64,000 nucleotides of DNA from positions 31,073 to 95,072 of the forward strand of contig CAKOYA010000002.1 of the NCBI GenBank assembly GCA_934130325.1, given 5' to 3'. Within the stretch, counting starts at the first letter, position 1. Every line of letters starts with the position of its first letter. A program made the translations under genes and the position numbers. Below the pieces are notes generated by a model. The model saw only the letters and a program-made list of their open reading frames with translations, was not told the origin of the DNA and made no database searches. Shown here piece after piece: positions 8,502 through 16,868 of this stretch. This stretch comes from an uncultured Clostridia bacterium (GTDB lineage: Bacteria; Bacillota; Clostridia; TANB77; CAG-465).

Positions 8502-8966
8502 TTAATCACTACCTTTACTACCAAAAATATCTATTGCATCTATTAAAGAGAGTATGGTCATATATTCCCCAAATTTATCTTGTCTAGATTTCCTTAAAAA
8601 TGGTTTTAATGATCTTAGTAGATCTTTTTTAGGATCATTTTTAGTAAAATTAGATATTAATCTTTGAATTTTGAAGATTGTATTAGGATCTATATCACCA
8701 AAATTAAAACTGTTATTTTCTTCTTTTGATTGGTTATTACCATTAAGGTTCAAACTACTTAGTATGCTTGAAAGATCAATATTATTTAACATAGATTGCG
8801 GATTATCTATATTTAAATTGGTATCTGGGTTAGTATTAGTGTTATTATTTTCTTTCAATTCTGATTGTTCAGTATTGTCTTGAGTGTTAATCTTTGCTTG
8901 AATACTTTGTATTAAATCATAAATATTTTTTTGATTTTCTTGATTTAAGGATTTTGTATTATCCAT
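8502..8966 (-). CDS. Low-complexity protein with conserved C-terminal helix region, unknown function
   Basis: 154 residues. About 90 N-terminal residues are Asn/Gln/Ser-rich and likely disordered. The last 50 form a basic helical segment with DLLRSLKPFLRKSRQDK, then ILSLIDAIDIFG. LLxxLKPFL-x-xxR motifs recur in small clostridial proteins of unknown role. The start has no ribosome binding site but lies two bases after the preceding stop, so translation is probably coupled. Confidence 0.6.
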   Translation of the reverse strand: MDNTKSLNQENQKNIYDLIQSIQAKINTQDNTEQSELKENNNTNTNPDTNLNIDNPQSMLNNIDLSSILSSLNLNGNNQSKEENNSFNFGDIDPNTIFKIQRLISNFTKNDPKKDLLRSLKPFLRKSRQDKFGEYMTILSLIDAIDIFGSKGSD

Positions 8967-8968
8967 AA

Positions 8969-9157
8969 TTATGTATTTGAATTATTATTTTTAGTTTTAA
9001 GCATTCCAACAAGATTATTTAAATCATCACTAGACATATTTTGTACCATTTTGCTTACTTGATCAAGTTTAGTTTTATCTATATTTGCTAATAGTTCAAC
9101 TAATTTTGAATTTAAAATATTTCCCATATCATTTGAATTATTATTCATATTATTCAT
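8969..9157 (-). CDS. Small Asn-rich protein, unknown function
   Basis: 62 residues starting after AAGGAGATG. Asn-rich ends flank two helices, KLVELLANIDKTKLDQVSKMVQ and SDDLNNLVGMLK. First gene of the minus-strand trio and divergent from the VirB4/Tad operon, with about 170 bases between them holding the Spo0A-box promoter of the other side. I do not recognise the family. Confidence 0.6.
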   Translation of the reverse strand: MNNMNNNSNDMGNILNSKLVELLANIDKTKLDQVSKMVQNMSSDDLNNLVGMLKTKNNNSNT

Positions 9158-9240
9158 CTCCTTAACTTTGTTATATATTAATTATATGCTACTAATAGTA
9201 AAACTGTGCATAAAAATAATATATATATAACTTAATTTTT

Positions 9241-9305
9241 TGTCGAAATTTGCGATGAAAAAATATATAAAATATATTGACACATAACATAATCTGTGCA
9301 ATAAT
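9241..9305 (+). promoter_or_regulatory. Spo0A-type box and sigma-A promoter of the VirB4/Tad operon
   Basis: TGTCGAA at 9241-9247 continues as TGTCGAAATTTGCG, almost the same 14 bases as at 7851. The -35 TTGACA (9277-9282), a 17-base spacer and AATAAT (9300-9305) follow. Box to -35 is 36 bases start to start, as at the Spo0E-like gene, which points to one regulator controlling both. Confidence 0.65.
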
Positions 9306-9329
9306 GTATATACAAAAAGGAGGTATATC

Positions 9330-9839
9330 ATTAAATTTAAAGAAATAGATAACTTATATAAAATTAAAAATATAACAGATGATTATATTGTAACTCAGAT
9401 AAATAATAGCATTGAAAATGTATATATTTATGAAATAATTCCTGTACTATTACTTGACATGTCTAGTAATATTCAATTAAATATAATTAATATATATAAT
9501 CAATTTTTAAGGCTATGTAATTTTAACTTTGAAATCTTAATTTTAAATAAACGACTAGATATAGAAAAATATATAAAAGAATATTACCTTAATTATAGTA
9601 AAATTTCTGAGGATATATATTTAAAATATATTCAAGACATTAGTAATAAATTAAGGCAGGAAGATATGTATGAAACAAAAATGTATATTATAGTTTCAGA
9701 TAATTTTAAAGTTAAATCTAGTATTGGAGATTATGAAAAAGTTATATACAGACTTGATGAGATTGGATGTAAAGTAAGAAAAATAAATACAAAAAAAGAG
9801 TACGAAGAATTATTATATAAGTGTATAAATAAGGTTTAG
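9330..9839 (+). CDS. VirB4 N-terminal-domain-like protein, probable ATT start
   Basis: The frame is open well upstream of the first ATG (9459), which has no ribosome binding site. A strong AAAAGGAGG (9315-9323) sits six bases before ATT at 9330 (an ATC precedes it at 9327), so a rare non-ATG start giving 169 residues is the best reading. The protein has YIYEIIPVLLLDMSSN, then FEILILNKRLDIEKYIKEYY and KMYIIVSDNF, the pattern of the N-terminal domain of Firmicute VirB4/TraE conjugation ATPases (F-x-x-I-x-P, then a bundle of strands and helices). The motor domain is in the next gene, 12 bases on. Confidence 0.6.
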   Translation: MKFKEIDNLYKIKNITDDYIVTQINNSIENVYIYEIIPVLLLDMSSNIQLNIINIYNQFLRLCNFNFEILILNKRLDIEKYIKEYYLNYSKISEDIYLKYIQDISNKLRQEDMYETKMYIIVSDNFKVKSSIGDYEKVIYRLDEIGCKVRKINTKKEYEELLYKCINKV

Positions 9840-9851
9840 AGGAAAAAAATA

Positions 9852-11600
9852 ATGAATAATGAAAAAATTAAGTATAGTGTATATCCAGCTTGTTTAGATA
9901 ATACAAATTTTAAATGTTTAAAGTTAGATGATAAGTATGTAATTAGCATAGATATATATGATTATCCATCTTATATTACTTTTTTAGAGATAATTGAATC
10001 TATAGATAAAAATAATATGTACGATATGAGCATATATATTCAAAAACAGGATACATTAAAAGTATTAAAAGAATTATCATATTATATATCAAGTTCAAAA
10101 TCTGAAATAAAAACTTCAAATGAAAATCAAATAGATATTGATATATTAAATAAACAAGAATTAGATGCAAGAAATTTAAGGAAAAATATACAAATTAATA
10201 ATGAGGAAGTTTTTAAATTAAATATTATTATAACTTTTTATTCTAAAAATAAAGAAGAATTATTTTCAATAGTAAAATTGTTTCAAAGTAAACTTTTTTC
10301 ACATCAAATTTATTCAAATATAACTAATTTTAGAAATTTAGATTCATATTTAGCAACATTACCATTAAACAATTATTCTAATAATATAATGAAAAAATTA
10401 TATAAAAATATTACTACATCTGCTTTGTGTAATATATTTCCTTTTTATACCAAAACTGTTTTTGATAAAAATGGAATAGTTTTTGGATATACAAAAAATG
10501 ATAATAGATTATGTATAATTGATATTTTTGACAATAATTATTTAAACTCAAATGTTACTATATTTGGTAGTAGCGGAAGTGGAAAATCATACTTTACAAA
10601 ATTATTAATACTTAGACATTTTTTAAAAGGAAAAATACAATACGTATTTGATTTAGAAGCAGAATATATTTTTTTAGCTCAAAAACTTGGAATACAAATA
10701 TTAGACTTTAGTAATAACTTGAAAAAAGAATATATTAATATTTTTGAAATTACTAAAGAGGATATTTCAATTAATGGAAATAATTTTTTTGAAGAAAAGA
10801 TACAAGAAATTATTTTATTTATAGAGAGTATTGTACATTTAGAAGAAGTTGAAAAGGAAAGTTTAAAAACAGCTATTATTAAAGTATATTCAGAAAAGTA
10901 TATAAATGGAAATTTGGAAAGTTTATATAAAAAAAATAGTCAAAATTCTATTTATGTAGAAAAAACTATAAAATCTAATAATGAATTTCCTTGTTTAAAA
11001 GATATCGTTAAATATTTAAAAAATAACAAAACAATAAAAAAGATTAATATTATAATAAATGAGTATGAAATATTTTCGGATCATTCCACTATAGATTTCA
11101 ATTTTGGATGTGTATTTTGTACAGCTAATTTAAGCGGAGAAAAATTAAGTATTATAACGCAATATTTGTTACGTAAAATAAATAAAAATTTAAAAAGTCA
11201 ATTATATACTAAAGAAGTTTTAATATATATAGATGAAATTTGGAAATATATAAATTACAAGGATAATGCAGTTGGTATGTTAATATCGCAAATGTATAAA
11301 ACAATAAGAAAGAAAAAAGCAAGTATTATATGTATTACACAAGATATGTCCGATTTTTTTAAACTTGAAAAAGGAAGTTATGGTAAGAGTATACTAAATA
11401 ATTCTGAGTTTAAAATATTTTTTAAAATTGAATTTTCAGATACTGAATTATTTGAAAAATTAAATATAATGACAAAACAAAATTTGGAAAAAATAGTTAG
11501 GCTTGAAAAGGGGAGTATGTTATTGGGTTTTTGTAATTGTGCATCAATTTTAAAAGTAAAGTCTAGTGATTATGAAAATGAGTTGATAGAAGGAGGATAA
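9852..11600 (+). CDS. VirB4/TraC-type secretion ATPase
   Basis: 582 residues. An N-terminal region of about 200 residues precedes a RecA-like motor: Walker A FGSSGSGKSYFTK at about 238-250, a Walker B VLIYIDEIWKYI near 457-468, and the downstream RKKKASIICITQDMSDFF that matches the arginine/sensor segment of VirB4. Such ATPases energise type IV secretion or conjugation. No relaxase, coupling protein, VirB6 or VirB8 is visible in the window. Here it heads an operon of Tad-like ATPases, separated from the next gene by one base. Confidence 0.8.
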   Translation: MNNEKIKYSVYPACLDNTNFKCLKLDDKYVISIDIYDYPSYITFLEIIESIDKNNMYDMSIYIQKQDTLKVLKELSYYISSSKSEIKTSNENQIDIDILNKQELDARNLRKNIQINNEEVFKLNIIITFYSKNKEELFSIVKLFQSKLFSHQIYSNITNFRNLDSYLATLPLNNYSNNIMKKLYKNITTSALCNIFPFYTKTVFDKNGIVFGYTKNDNRLCIIDIFDNNYLNSNVTIFGSSGSGKSYFTKLLILRHFLKGKIQYVFDLEAEYIFLAQKLGIQILDFSNNLKKEYINIFEITKEDISINGNNFFEEKIQEIILFIESIVHLEEVEKESLKTAIIKVYSEKYINGNLESLYKKNSQNSIYVEKTIKSNNEFPCLKDIVKYLKNNKTIKKINIIINEYEIFSDHSTIDFNFGCVFCTANLSGEKLSIITQYLLRKINKNLKSQLYTKEVLIYIDEIWKYINYKDNAVGMLISQMYKTIRKKKASIICITQDMSDFFKLEKGSYGKSILNNSEFKIFFKIEFSDTELFEKLNIMTKQNLEKIVRLEKGSMLLGFCNCASILKVKSSDYENELIEGG

Positions 11601-11601
11601 A

Positions 11602-12819
11602 ATGAATGTATTAGTAGCATTAAATAATAAAGAAATTAAATCTAAAATAGATGACGTATTTAATGAAAGAGTATATTTGTATGACATTGATTTAAAGGAA
11701 AATGTGATTGAATTTTTATCTAAGAATAAAGGTGAATATATAGTTGTTACAAGAGATAATTTACCCGGTAATATTGATGAAAAATTATATATAAAACAAA
11801 TGAAAATTGCTAATAAAGATATAAGAATTATATATATTGTTGAAAAATTAACAAATGAATATAAGGAATTCCTATTTGCTAATGAGGTATTTAATATAAT
11901 TGAAGGAGAGGTAATAAATGTAGATGAGATTATTTCAAGTATAATTGAAGATGAAAAAGTTGTATATTTAGATAACAATATTAAAGTAAATGAACCCGCT
12001 GAAAAATATGTAATAAAAAATAACGCTGTTTCAAAGGAAATAATTGCAGTTTATGGAACAAGTGGAAGTGGAAAATCAATAGTATCAAGTATAATCTCAA
12101 AAAATATTTCTAAAAATTTTAATCTCAAAGTATCATTATTAGATATGGATATTCAAAATCCCTCAATCGATATAATTAATAATATTAATCCTAACGAATC
12201 ATCATTAACTCAAATAGTTGAAAATATTGATAACTCAAACGAGGTAAATGATATAATTTCAAAATATATGATAAAGGATGCAAAAAATAAAAATTTATGG
12301 TATATAACAAATAATTGTAGTTTATTTGAATGCCAAAATAGACTATCAAATAAATATTATGAAAAAATATATGGAAGTGTATATAATAAATCTGATTATA
12401 TAGTAATTGATTTACCATCTTCACCATTTTTGGATGTAGTTCCATATACTTTAACAATAGCAAGTAAAATAATGTTTGTAGTAAATGCAAATTATATGAG
12501 CATAAGGCAGGCTATAAAATATATTGAATTAATAACAAAGTTTTGGGACAATGAAAATGGTAAAATATATATCATTGTAAATAAAATGCAAAGAGACTCG
12601 CTAGATATAAAGCAAATAGAATCATTACTTTCTGGATATAAAATTATAGCAATATTTGATTATTATAAGGAAATGGAAGGCTATATAAATGGTGGAATAA
12701 GTGAATTAAATGTTAATACTAATTTAGATAAACTTTATAATATTTTGGGATTGAAAGAAAATAAAAGTAATGGGATTATTAAATTTATAAATAGGATTGG
12801 TAAAAAATATGTTGATTAA
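11602..12819 (+). CDS. TadZ/CpaE-like MinD-superfamily ATPase
   Basis: 405 residues. Residues 1-130 look like a degenerate receiver domain; from about 150 a P-loop YGTSGSGKSIVSS, then LLDMDIQNPSID and YIVIDLPSSPF match the SIMIBI/MinD ATPases of the CpaE/TadZ type, which place Tad pilus machinery at the cell pole or membrane. Its P-loop is not the usual KGGVGKT deviant form but closer to a classical one, as in some CpaE proteins. The next gene starts inside its last codons. Starts after GGAGG. Confidence 0.72.
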   Translation: MNVLVALNNKEIKSKIDDVFNERVYLYDIDLKENVIEFLSKNKGEYIVVTRDNLPGNIDEKLYIKQMKIANKDIRIIYIVEKLTNEYKEFLFANEVFNIIEGEVINVDEIISSIIEDEKVVYLDNNIKVNEPAEKYVIKNNAVSKEIIAVYGTSGSGKSIVSSIISKNISKNFNLKVSLLDMDIQNPSIDIINNINPNESSLTQIVENIDNSNEVNDIISKYMIKDAKNKNLWYITNNCSLFECQNRLSNKYYEKIYGSVYNKSDYIVIDLPSSPFLDVVPYTLTIASKIMFVVNANYMSIRQAIKYIELITKFWDNENGKIYIIVNKMQRDSLDIKQIESLLSGYKIIAIFDYYKEMEGYINGGISELNVNTNLDKLYNILGLKENKSNGIIKFINRIGKKYVD

Positions 12820-13981
12820 TCCTTTTGAAGTAAAGTATAGCCCAAAAAAATTTAAAACTAAGAAGAATACTGTTGAAAGTGTGGATATTGATGAAGTTAT
12901 AAATTATATAACTGTTAATTATTCAAGATATATAAAGGATGAAAATAAAAAATTTTTTGAAGATAAAATTAAAGAATATATCTGCTTAAAATATTTTTTA
13001 CCAGATAATTTTAACTATACTGATATAATTAATAAAGTCATAGATAAAATATTTGGATATGGAATATTACAAAAATATATAGATAATAACGAAATCACGG
13101 ATATAAGAGTAGTTCAATATGACGTTGTATATATAAAGCAAATGGGAAAATGGAAAAAAGTAGAGGAAAGTTTTTGTAGTAGGGAAGAGTTTAGAGAATA
13201 TATTATTTATACTATAACTAAAAATAATAAAACTATTAATTATGATAATCCAATTATAGTAGTAAGTGATAAGAAAAATAAATTAAGATTGGAGGCGGGA
13301 ATTTCTCCAGTTAATGCGCTAGATGATAGTTTAGTTATTAGAATACACAGATATACTGATAATTTAACATTGTTAGATTTGTTAAACCAATACAAAATGT
13401 TAGATAGAATGTCATATAAAGTGCTTATAGAAATTTTAAATAAATATAAGAATATTATTATTGCTGGAAAGGGAGGAAGTGGAAAAACTACTCTATTAAG
13501 AGCAATATTAAAACAGATTCCGGATAATGTTTCAGTATCTGTTAATGAAGAAACAAGTGAATTATATATAAAGAATAAGAATTTAATTCAAAGAGAAGTA
13601 ATAATTGACAAGGAGAAAAATAATGTAACATTAGAAAAATTATTGAAACATAGTCTGGTAATGTCAAATGATGTATTAGTAGTAGGTGAATTAAAAGGGG
13701 GAGAAACTTCTATTTTTATTGATGCTATAAGTACTGGACATATGGGTCTTGCAACTGTTCATTCTAATTCTATTTATAATGTGATAGATAGACTTACTTT
13801 ACTTTTTAAAAGAGATAAAAAAGCTGAAAAATATAGTGAAGAGTTTATACAAAATTTATTATATAATAGCATCAATTATATTATATATATGAAGGATTTT
13901 AAAATAAGTAGTATAGGTAAAGTAAGCGTAAATAACAAAAATAAGTATTATGTTAAGGAGATTTACAAACTAAATGTTTAA
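12809..13981 (+). CDS. CpaF/TadA-type secretion ATPase
   Basis: 390 residues from an ATG at 12809 (a TTG at 12797 is possible). The N-terminal domain carries GYGILQKYIDNNEITDI, the standard lead-in of CpaF ATPases. The motor has Walker A AGKGGSGKTTLL at about 218-229, an Asp-box-like NEETSEL, VLVVGELKGGE where most relatives have GExRGxE, and the His-box STGHMGLATVHSNS. It should form a hexamer that powers assembly or secretion through the membrane protein encoded next, whose gene overlaps it by eight bases. Confidence 0.85.
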   Translation: MLINPFEVKYSPKKFKTKKNTVESVDIDEVINYITVNYSRYIKDENKKFFEDKIKEYICLKYFLPDNFNYTDIINKVIDKIFGYGILQKYIDNNEITDIRVVQYDVVYIKQMGKWKKVEESFCSREEFREYIIYTITKNNKTINYDNPIIVVSDKKNKLRLEAGISPVNALDDSLVIRIHRYTDNLTLLDLLNQYKMLDRMSYKVLIEILNKYKNIIIAGKGGSGKTTLLRAILKQIPDNVSVSVNEETSELYIKNKNLIQREVIIDKEKNNVTLEKLLKHSLVMSNDVLVVGELKGGETSIFIDAISTGHMGLATVHSNSIYNVIDRLTLLFKRDKKAEKYSEEFIQNLLYNSINYIIYMKDFKISSIGKVSVNNKNKYYVKEIYKLNV

Positions 13982-14768
13982 AAATTTAATAAAAATTTTT
14001 GTAAATAGATTAAAATGTTTTAAAGAAATTGAAATGAATCTAGAAAATTTAACTAAAAAGCTGTCAAAAAAAGGAAAATTATTTAATTCATATACCATTA
14101 TATACACATCATTTATTATATCAATTATATGCTTTTTCATTTTATTTAATTATTCAAAATTAATAATTAGTTCTATTTTATTTTCAGTAATTATACTTTT
14201 TTTTCCATTAACTATTATAGAAATTGTAGTAAATTTTATAGATTCGAAGATAAAAAAAGAATTTATTCTTTTAATAATTAATCTCCAAAGTTTTTCAAAA
14301 AGTACAAATAATATTATTTTAGGGTTTAAAGAAATAAAAATACATGGATATATAAAAAGGTATATAGATAATTTTAACACGTTAATAAGTAGTGGATTTA
14401 GTATTGGACAAGCTTTTGATAATTTAATCAAAGAAATTAACATCAGAGAAATTGGGAATATTATATATTTGCTAAAATTAAATTATATAAATGGTGGGGA
14501 TTCATATGAAATTTTAAAAGAATCACATAATTATTTATTTGAAATGGAAAAAATAAAACAAAATGAAATTGAAAAAAAATTTAATATTTTAGCTATTTTT
14601 ATGGTTATATTAGCAATAAATATATTTTTTTTAGTATTTTTTGTACTAAAAAATAATGAATATAAAAAAATACTGTTAAATACATTTTTTGGAAAAATTA
14701 TATTGGATTTTAATAGTTTTATATATTTTTTAGCATATTTTTATTTAAAAAAATTAATTAAGGAGTGA
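13974..14768 (+). CDS. TadB/TadC-like (type II secretion F domain) membrane protein
   Basis: 264 residues. Two membrane segments near 42-85 precede a cytosolic helical domain with SSGFSIGQAFDNLIKEI, the G-x-S-x-x-x-A-F-x-x-L pattern of T2SSF domains, and two more segments follow at the C-terminus. Tad systems normally have two such proteins (TadB and TadC); only one is present. It is the natural partner of the CpaF-type ATPase just upstream. Very AT-rich and divergent, so the family call rests on pattern and context. Confidence 0.62.
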   Translation: MFKNLIKIFVNRLKCFKEIEMNLENLTKKLSKKGKLFNSYTIIYTSFIISIICFFILFNYSKLIISSILFSVIILFFPLTIIEIVVNFIDSKIKKEFILLIINLQSFSKSTNNIILGFKEIKIHGYIKRYIDNFNTLISSGFSIGQAFDNLIKEINIREIGNIIYLLKLNYINGGDSYEILKESHNYLFEMEKIKQNEIEKKFNILAIFMVILAINIFFLVFFVLKNNEYKKILLNTFFGKIILDFNSFIYFLAYFYLKKLIKE

Positions 14769-14772
14769 TAAT

Positions 14773-15504
14773 ATGGAAAATACTTTAAGTTTTAATAACT
14801 TAAATAATGAAATTAATTTAGATAAAAGTTTAAATCTTGAGGTAAAAAATACTGAAAAAGCTTTTTCTAATATTGTACAAAACACAATTGGAAAGGGAGC
14901 AGATTATGTTATAAAAACTATGCCGGTAAGTGAACCTATTAAGAATATTTTACTTGATGTAAGAAAATCGTTTGAAAGTAGAGATTTTAAAAAAATATTA
15001 AGTACGGCTATTCAAAGTAGTATTGAAGAGGGAGTAAAATTTTTAAATATTCCTAAAAATTGTTTAAGAGATATTTCAACTATAGTAAATGCATCATTTA
15101 AAGGAGGTTTGAAAGAGGCTGTTTCGGCAACAATAGATATTGTAGCAAATAAATATTTAAAAAATAATATTTTTTACAATTTTGTAAAAGATTTTATAAA
15201 TAAAACAAAGGCGTTTGTCTTTAATAGAGATTTTAAGGATAGAATAGATAAATCAGTGCAAAATTTACTGAAAAAAGTGGAAAACTATAAAGAAAAGTGC
15301 AATGAGTGGTATGAAAGTTATAATAAATTGGATTTTAATAAAATTAACGATTTAGCTAAATCATTAAATAAGGAAAAGAAGTTTGTAAATTCAAATTCAG
15401 AGTGTTTGAAACAAAATAATATAATACAAAATATGACAAAATTAGTAAATGTAAAAAAAGATAAATTATCAAATATTCAAATGCAAATTTGTAGCAATTT
15501 ATAG
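14773..15504 (+). CDS. Helical protein of unknown function in the VirB4/Tad operon
   Basis: 243 residues, no membrane segment or signal peptide. It has amphipathic helices with small-residue stretches (NTIGKGADYVIKTMPVSEPI, then GLKEAVSATIDIVANKY) and a coiled-coil-like middle (VQNLLKKVENYKEKCNEWYE). It contains four Cys, not arranged as a metal site. Placed five bases after the TadB/C-like gene and certainly in the same operon, it could be a substrate or an accessory subunit. I do not recognise the family. Confidence 0.6.
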   Translation: MENTLSFNNLNNEINLDKSLNLEVKNTEKAFSNIVQNTIGKGADYVIKTMPVSEPIKNILLDVRKSFESRDFKKILSTAIQSSIEEGVKFLNIPKNCLRDISTIVNASFKGGLKEAVSATIDIVANKYLKNNIFYNFVKDFINKTKAFVFNRDFKDRIDKSVQNLLKKVENYKEKCNEWYESYNKLDFNKINDLAKSLNKEKKFVNSNSECLKQNNIIQNMTKLVNVKKDKLSNIQMQICSNL

Positions 15505-15551
15505 TATAAAAATCATCATATTTAATTATAATAAAAATATGGTGAATTTAT

Positions 15552-16769
15552 ATGAAAATACAAAAAGTTGATGGTAATGAAAATGAAAAAAACGAAATTA
15601 CAAAAAGACAAATTATTATACTTATTATACTTTTATTAGTTTTAGTTTTTGTAATTTATCAAGCATATATTTTAACTCTATATACTTTTGGAAAAAAAGA
15701 AAAGAAACAATTAAAATTATATAATTATTGTGATAGTATAATATCTAAAGTAATGGGAAAAGAAATTATATTAAAGGAAGAGTATTCACTTAAATTTGCA
15801 GGAATTGGTGATATTAGCGCATCTGAAAAATTAGGAAACTTTAAAGTTTTACAAAATTATAATAATATATTAGGATTAACTCAAGTTATAGATAAATTAA
15901 ATACATATGATATTATAACTGCCAGTGTAAGTGGATCAATATTAAAAGAAAATTATGATTTTGAGGGGATAATGAAATTACTAAAAAATTCTAATATTTC
16001 TACTGTTGCTCTTGCAAATTACAATATATTTAATAAAAATGAAAGTGGATTAATAAAGACTATTGAGAATTTAGATGAAAATGGAATTAATCAAATTGGG
16101 GCAAATAGCACTAACACAAGAAAAGATCCAATTATAATAAGTAAAAATCAAATATCTATAGGATTTTTATCATATACTACAAAGACAAATCAAAAATTAA
16201 ATAAAAATAATACAAATATGGTAAATATATTTTCAGATGAGAATTTAAAATACGATTTGGAATATTTAAATTCAAAAAATGTAGATTTTATTGTTGCATA
16301 TTTAAATGTTCCTACAAATAATTCTAACGTTATTACATATGAGCAAAAAAATATAGTAGAAAAACTTTTTTTATCCGGAGTTGACGTAGTACTTGGAACA
16401 GGGAATACTAATGTACAGGAACAAATAGAAGAAGTGGAAATAGATAAACCTGTATACGCAATATATAGTTTAGGAAATTTTTATGGAAATTTTGAAGATA
16501 ATGAAGAAAATTTTAGTGTAATTGCAAATATTGAATTTAAAAAGAATGTAACAAAAGATCAAGATGGAAATTTAAAGCAGGTAGAAAAGGATATGATTAT
16601 GAATGAACCTATTACTGTGTTAAAAGATATTAATAAAAATAAAATTGAATATATTATGTTGAGTGAAGAAATAAAAAGATATGATGAAGGAAATTCTAAT
16701 ATTACATTAGAATATTATAATAAAATAAAAAATATGGAAAATAGGCTAAAAAACATTATAGATCCATAA
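15552..16769 (+). CDS. CapA-like (PGA_cap fold) membrane-anchored protein with degenerate active site
   Basis: 405 residues: one N-terminal membrane anchor (about 20-45), then a calcineurin-like CapA domain. The opening strand LKFAGIGDISASEKLG and the closing YAIYSLGNFYGNF match the family clearly. Two usual metal-ligand motifs are lost: the HWGxEY segment reads VAYLNVPTNN and the HxHVxQ segment reads TGNTNVQEQ. A metallophosphatase-like reaction therefore looks unlikely; a binding or scaffold role is possible. It is last in, or just after, the Spo0A-box operon (47-base gap). Confidence 0.7.
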   Translation: MKIQKVDGNENEKNEITKRQIIILIILLLVLVFVIYQAYILTLYTFGKKEKKQLKLYNYCDSIISKVMGKEIILKEEYSLKFAGIGDISASEKLGNFKVLQNYNNILGLTQVIDKLNTYDIITASVSGSILKENYDFEGIMKLLKNSNISTVALANYNIFNKNESGLIKTIENLDENGINQIGANSTNTRKDPIIISKNQISIGFLSYTTKTNQKLNKNNTNMVNIFSDENLKYDLEYLNSKNVDFIVAYLNVPTNNSNVITYEQKNIVEKLFLSGVDVVLGTGNTNVQEQIEEVEIDKPVYAIYSLGNFYGNFEDNEENFSVIANIEFKKNVTKDQDGNLKQVEKDMIMNEPITVLKDINKNKIEYIMLSEEIKRYDEGNSNITLEYYNKIKNMENRLKNIIDP

Positions 16770-16786
16770 TAAATATAATAAATATA

Positions 16787-16815
16787 TTGACTTATACCTA
16801 TATATGTAGTATATA
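16787..16815 (+). promoter_or_regulatory. Probable sigma-A promoter of the GH13 gene
   Basis: TTGACT (16787-16792), 17 bases, TATATA (16810-16815), with an AAAGGAG ribosome binding site further on before the ATG at 16869. Confidence 0.45.
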
Positions 16816-16868
16816 TAAGTGTAAGTTTATATTTTTTGACAAATTTAATTAAAGGAGTTGTTTTTATA

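Noticed and set aside
9241..15504. Reading the operon as a normal Tad pilus locus
   Set aside because: No Flp pilin, prepilin peptidase, TadE/F or secretin is present, and a VirB4 motor is not part of Tad systems.
9241..15504. Reading the operon as an integrative conjugative element
   Set aside because: No relaxase, coupling protein, integrase or flanking repeat was found around it.
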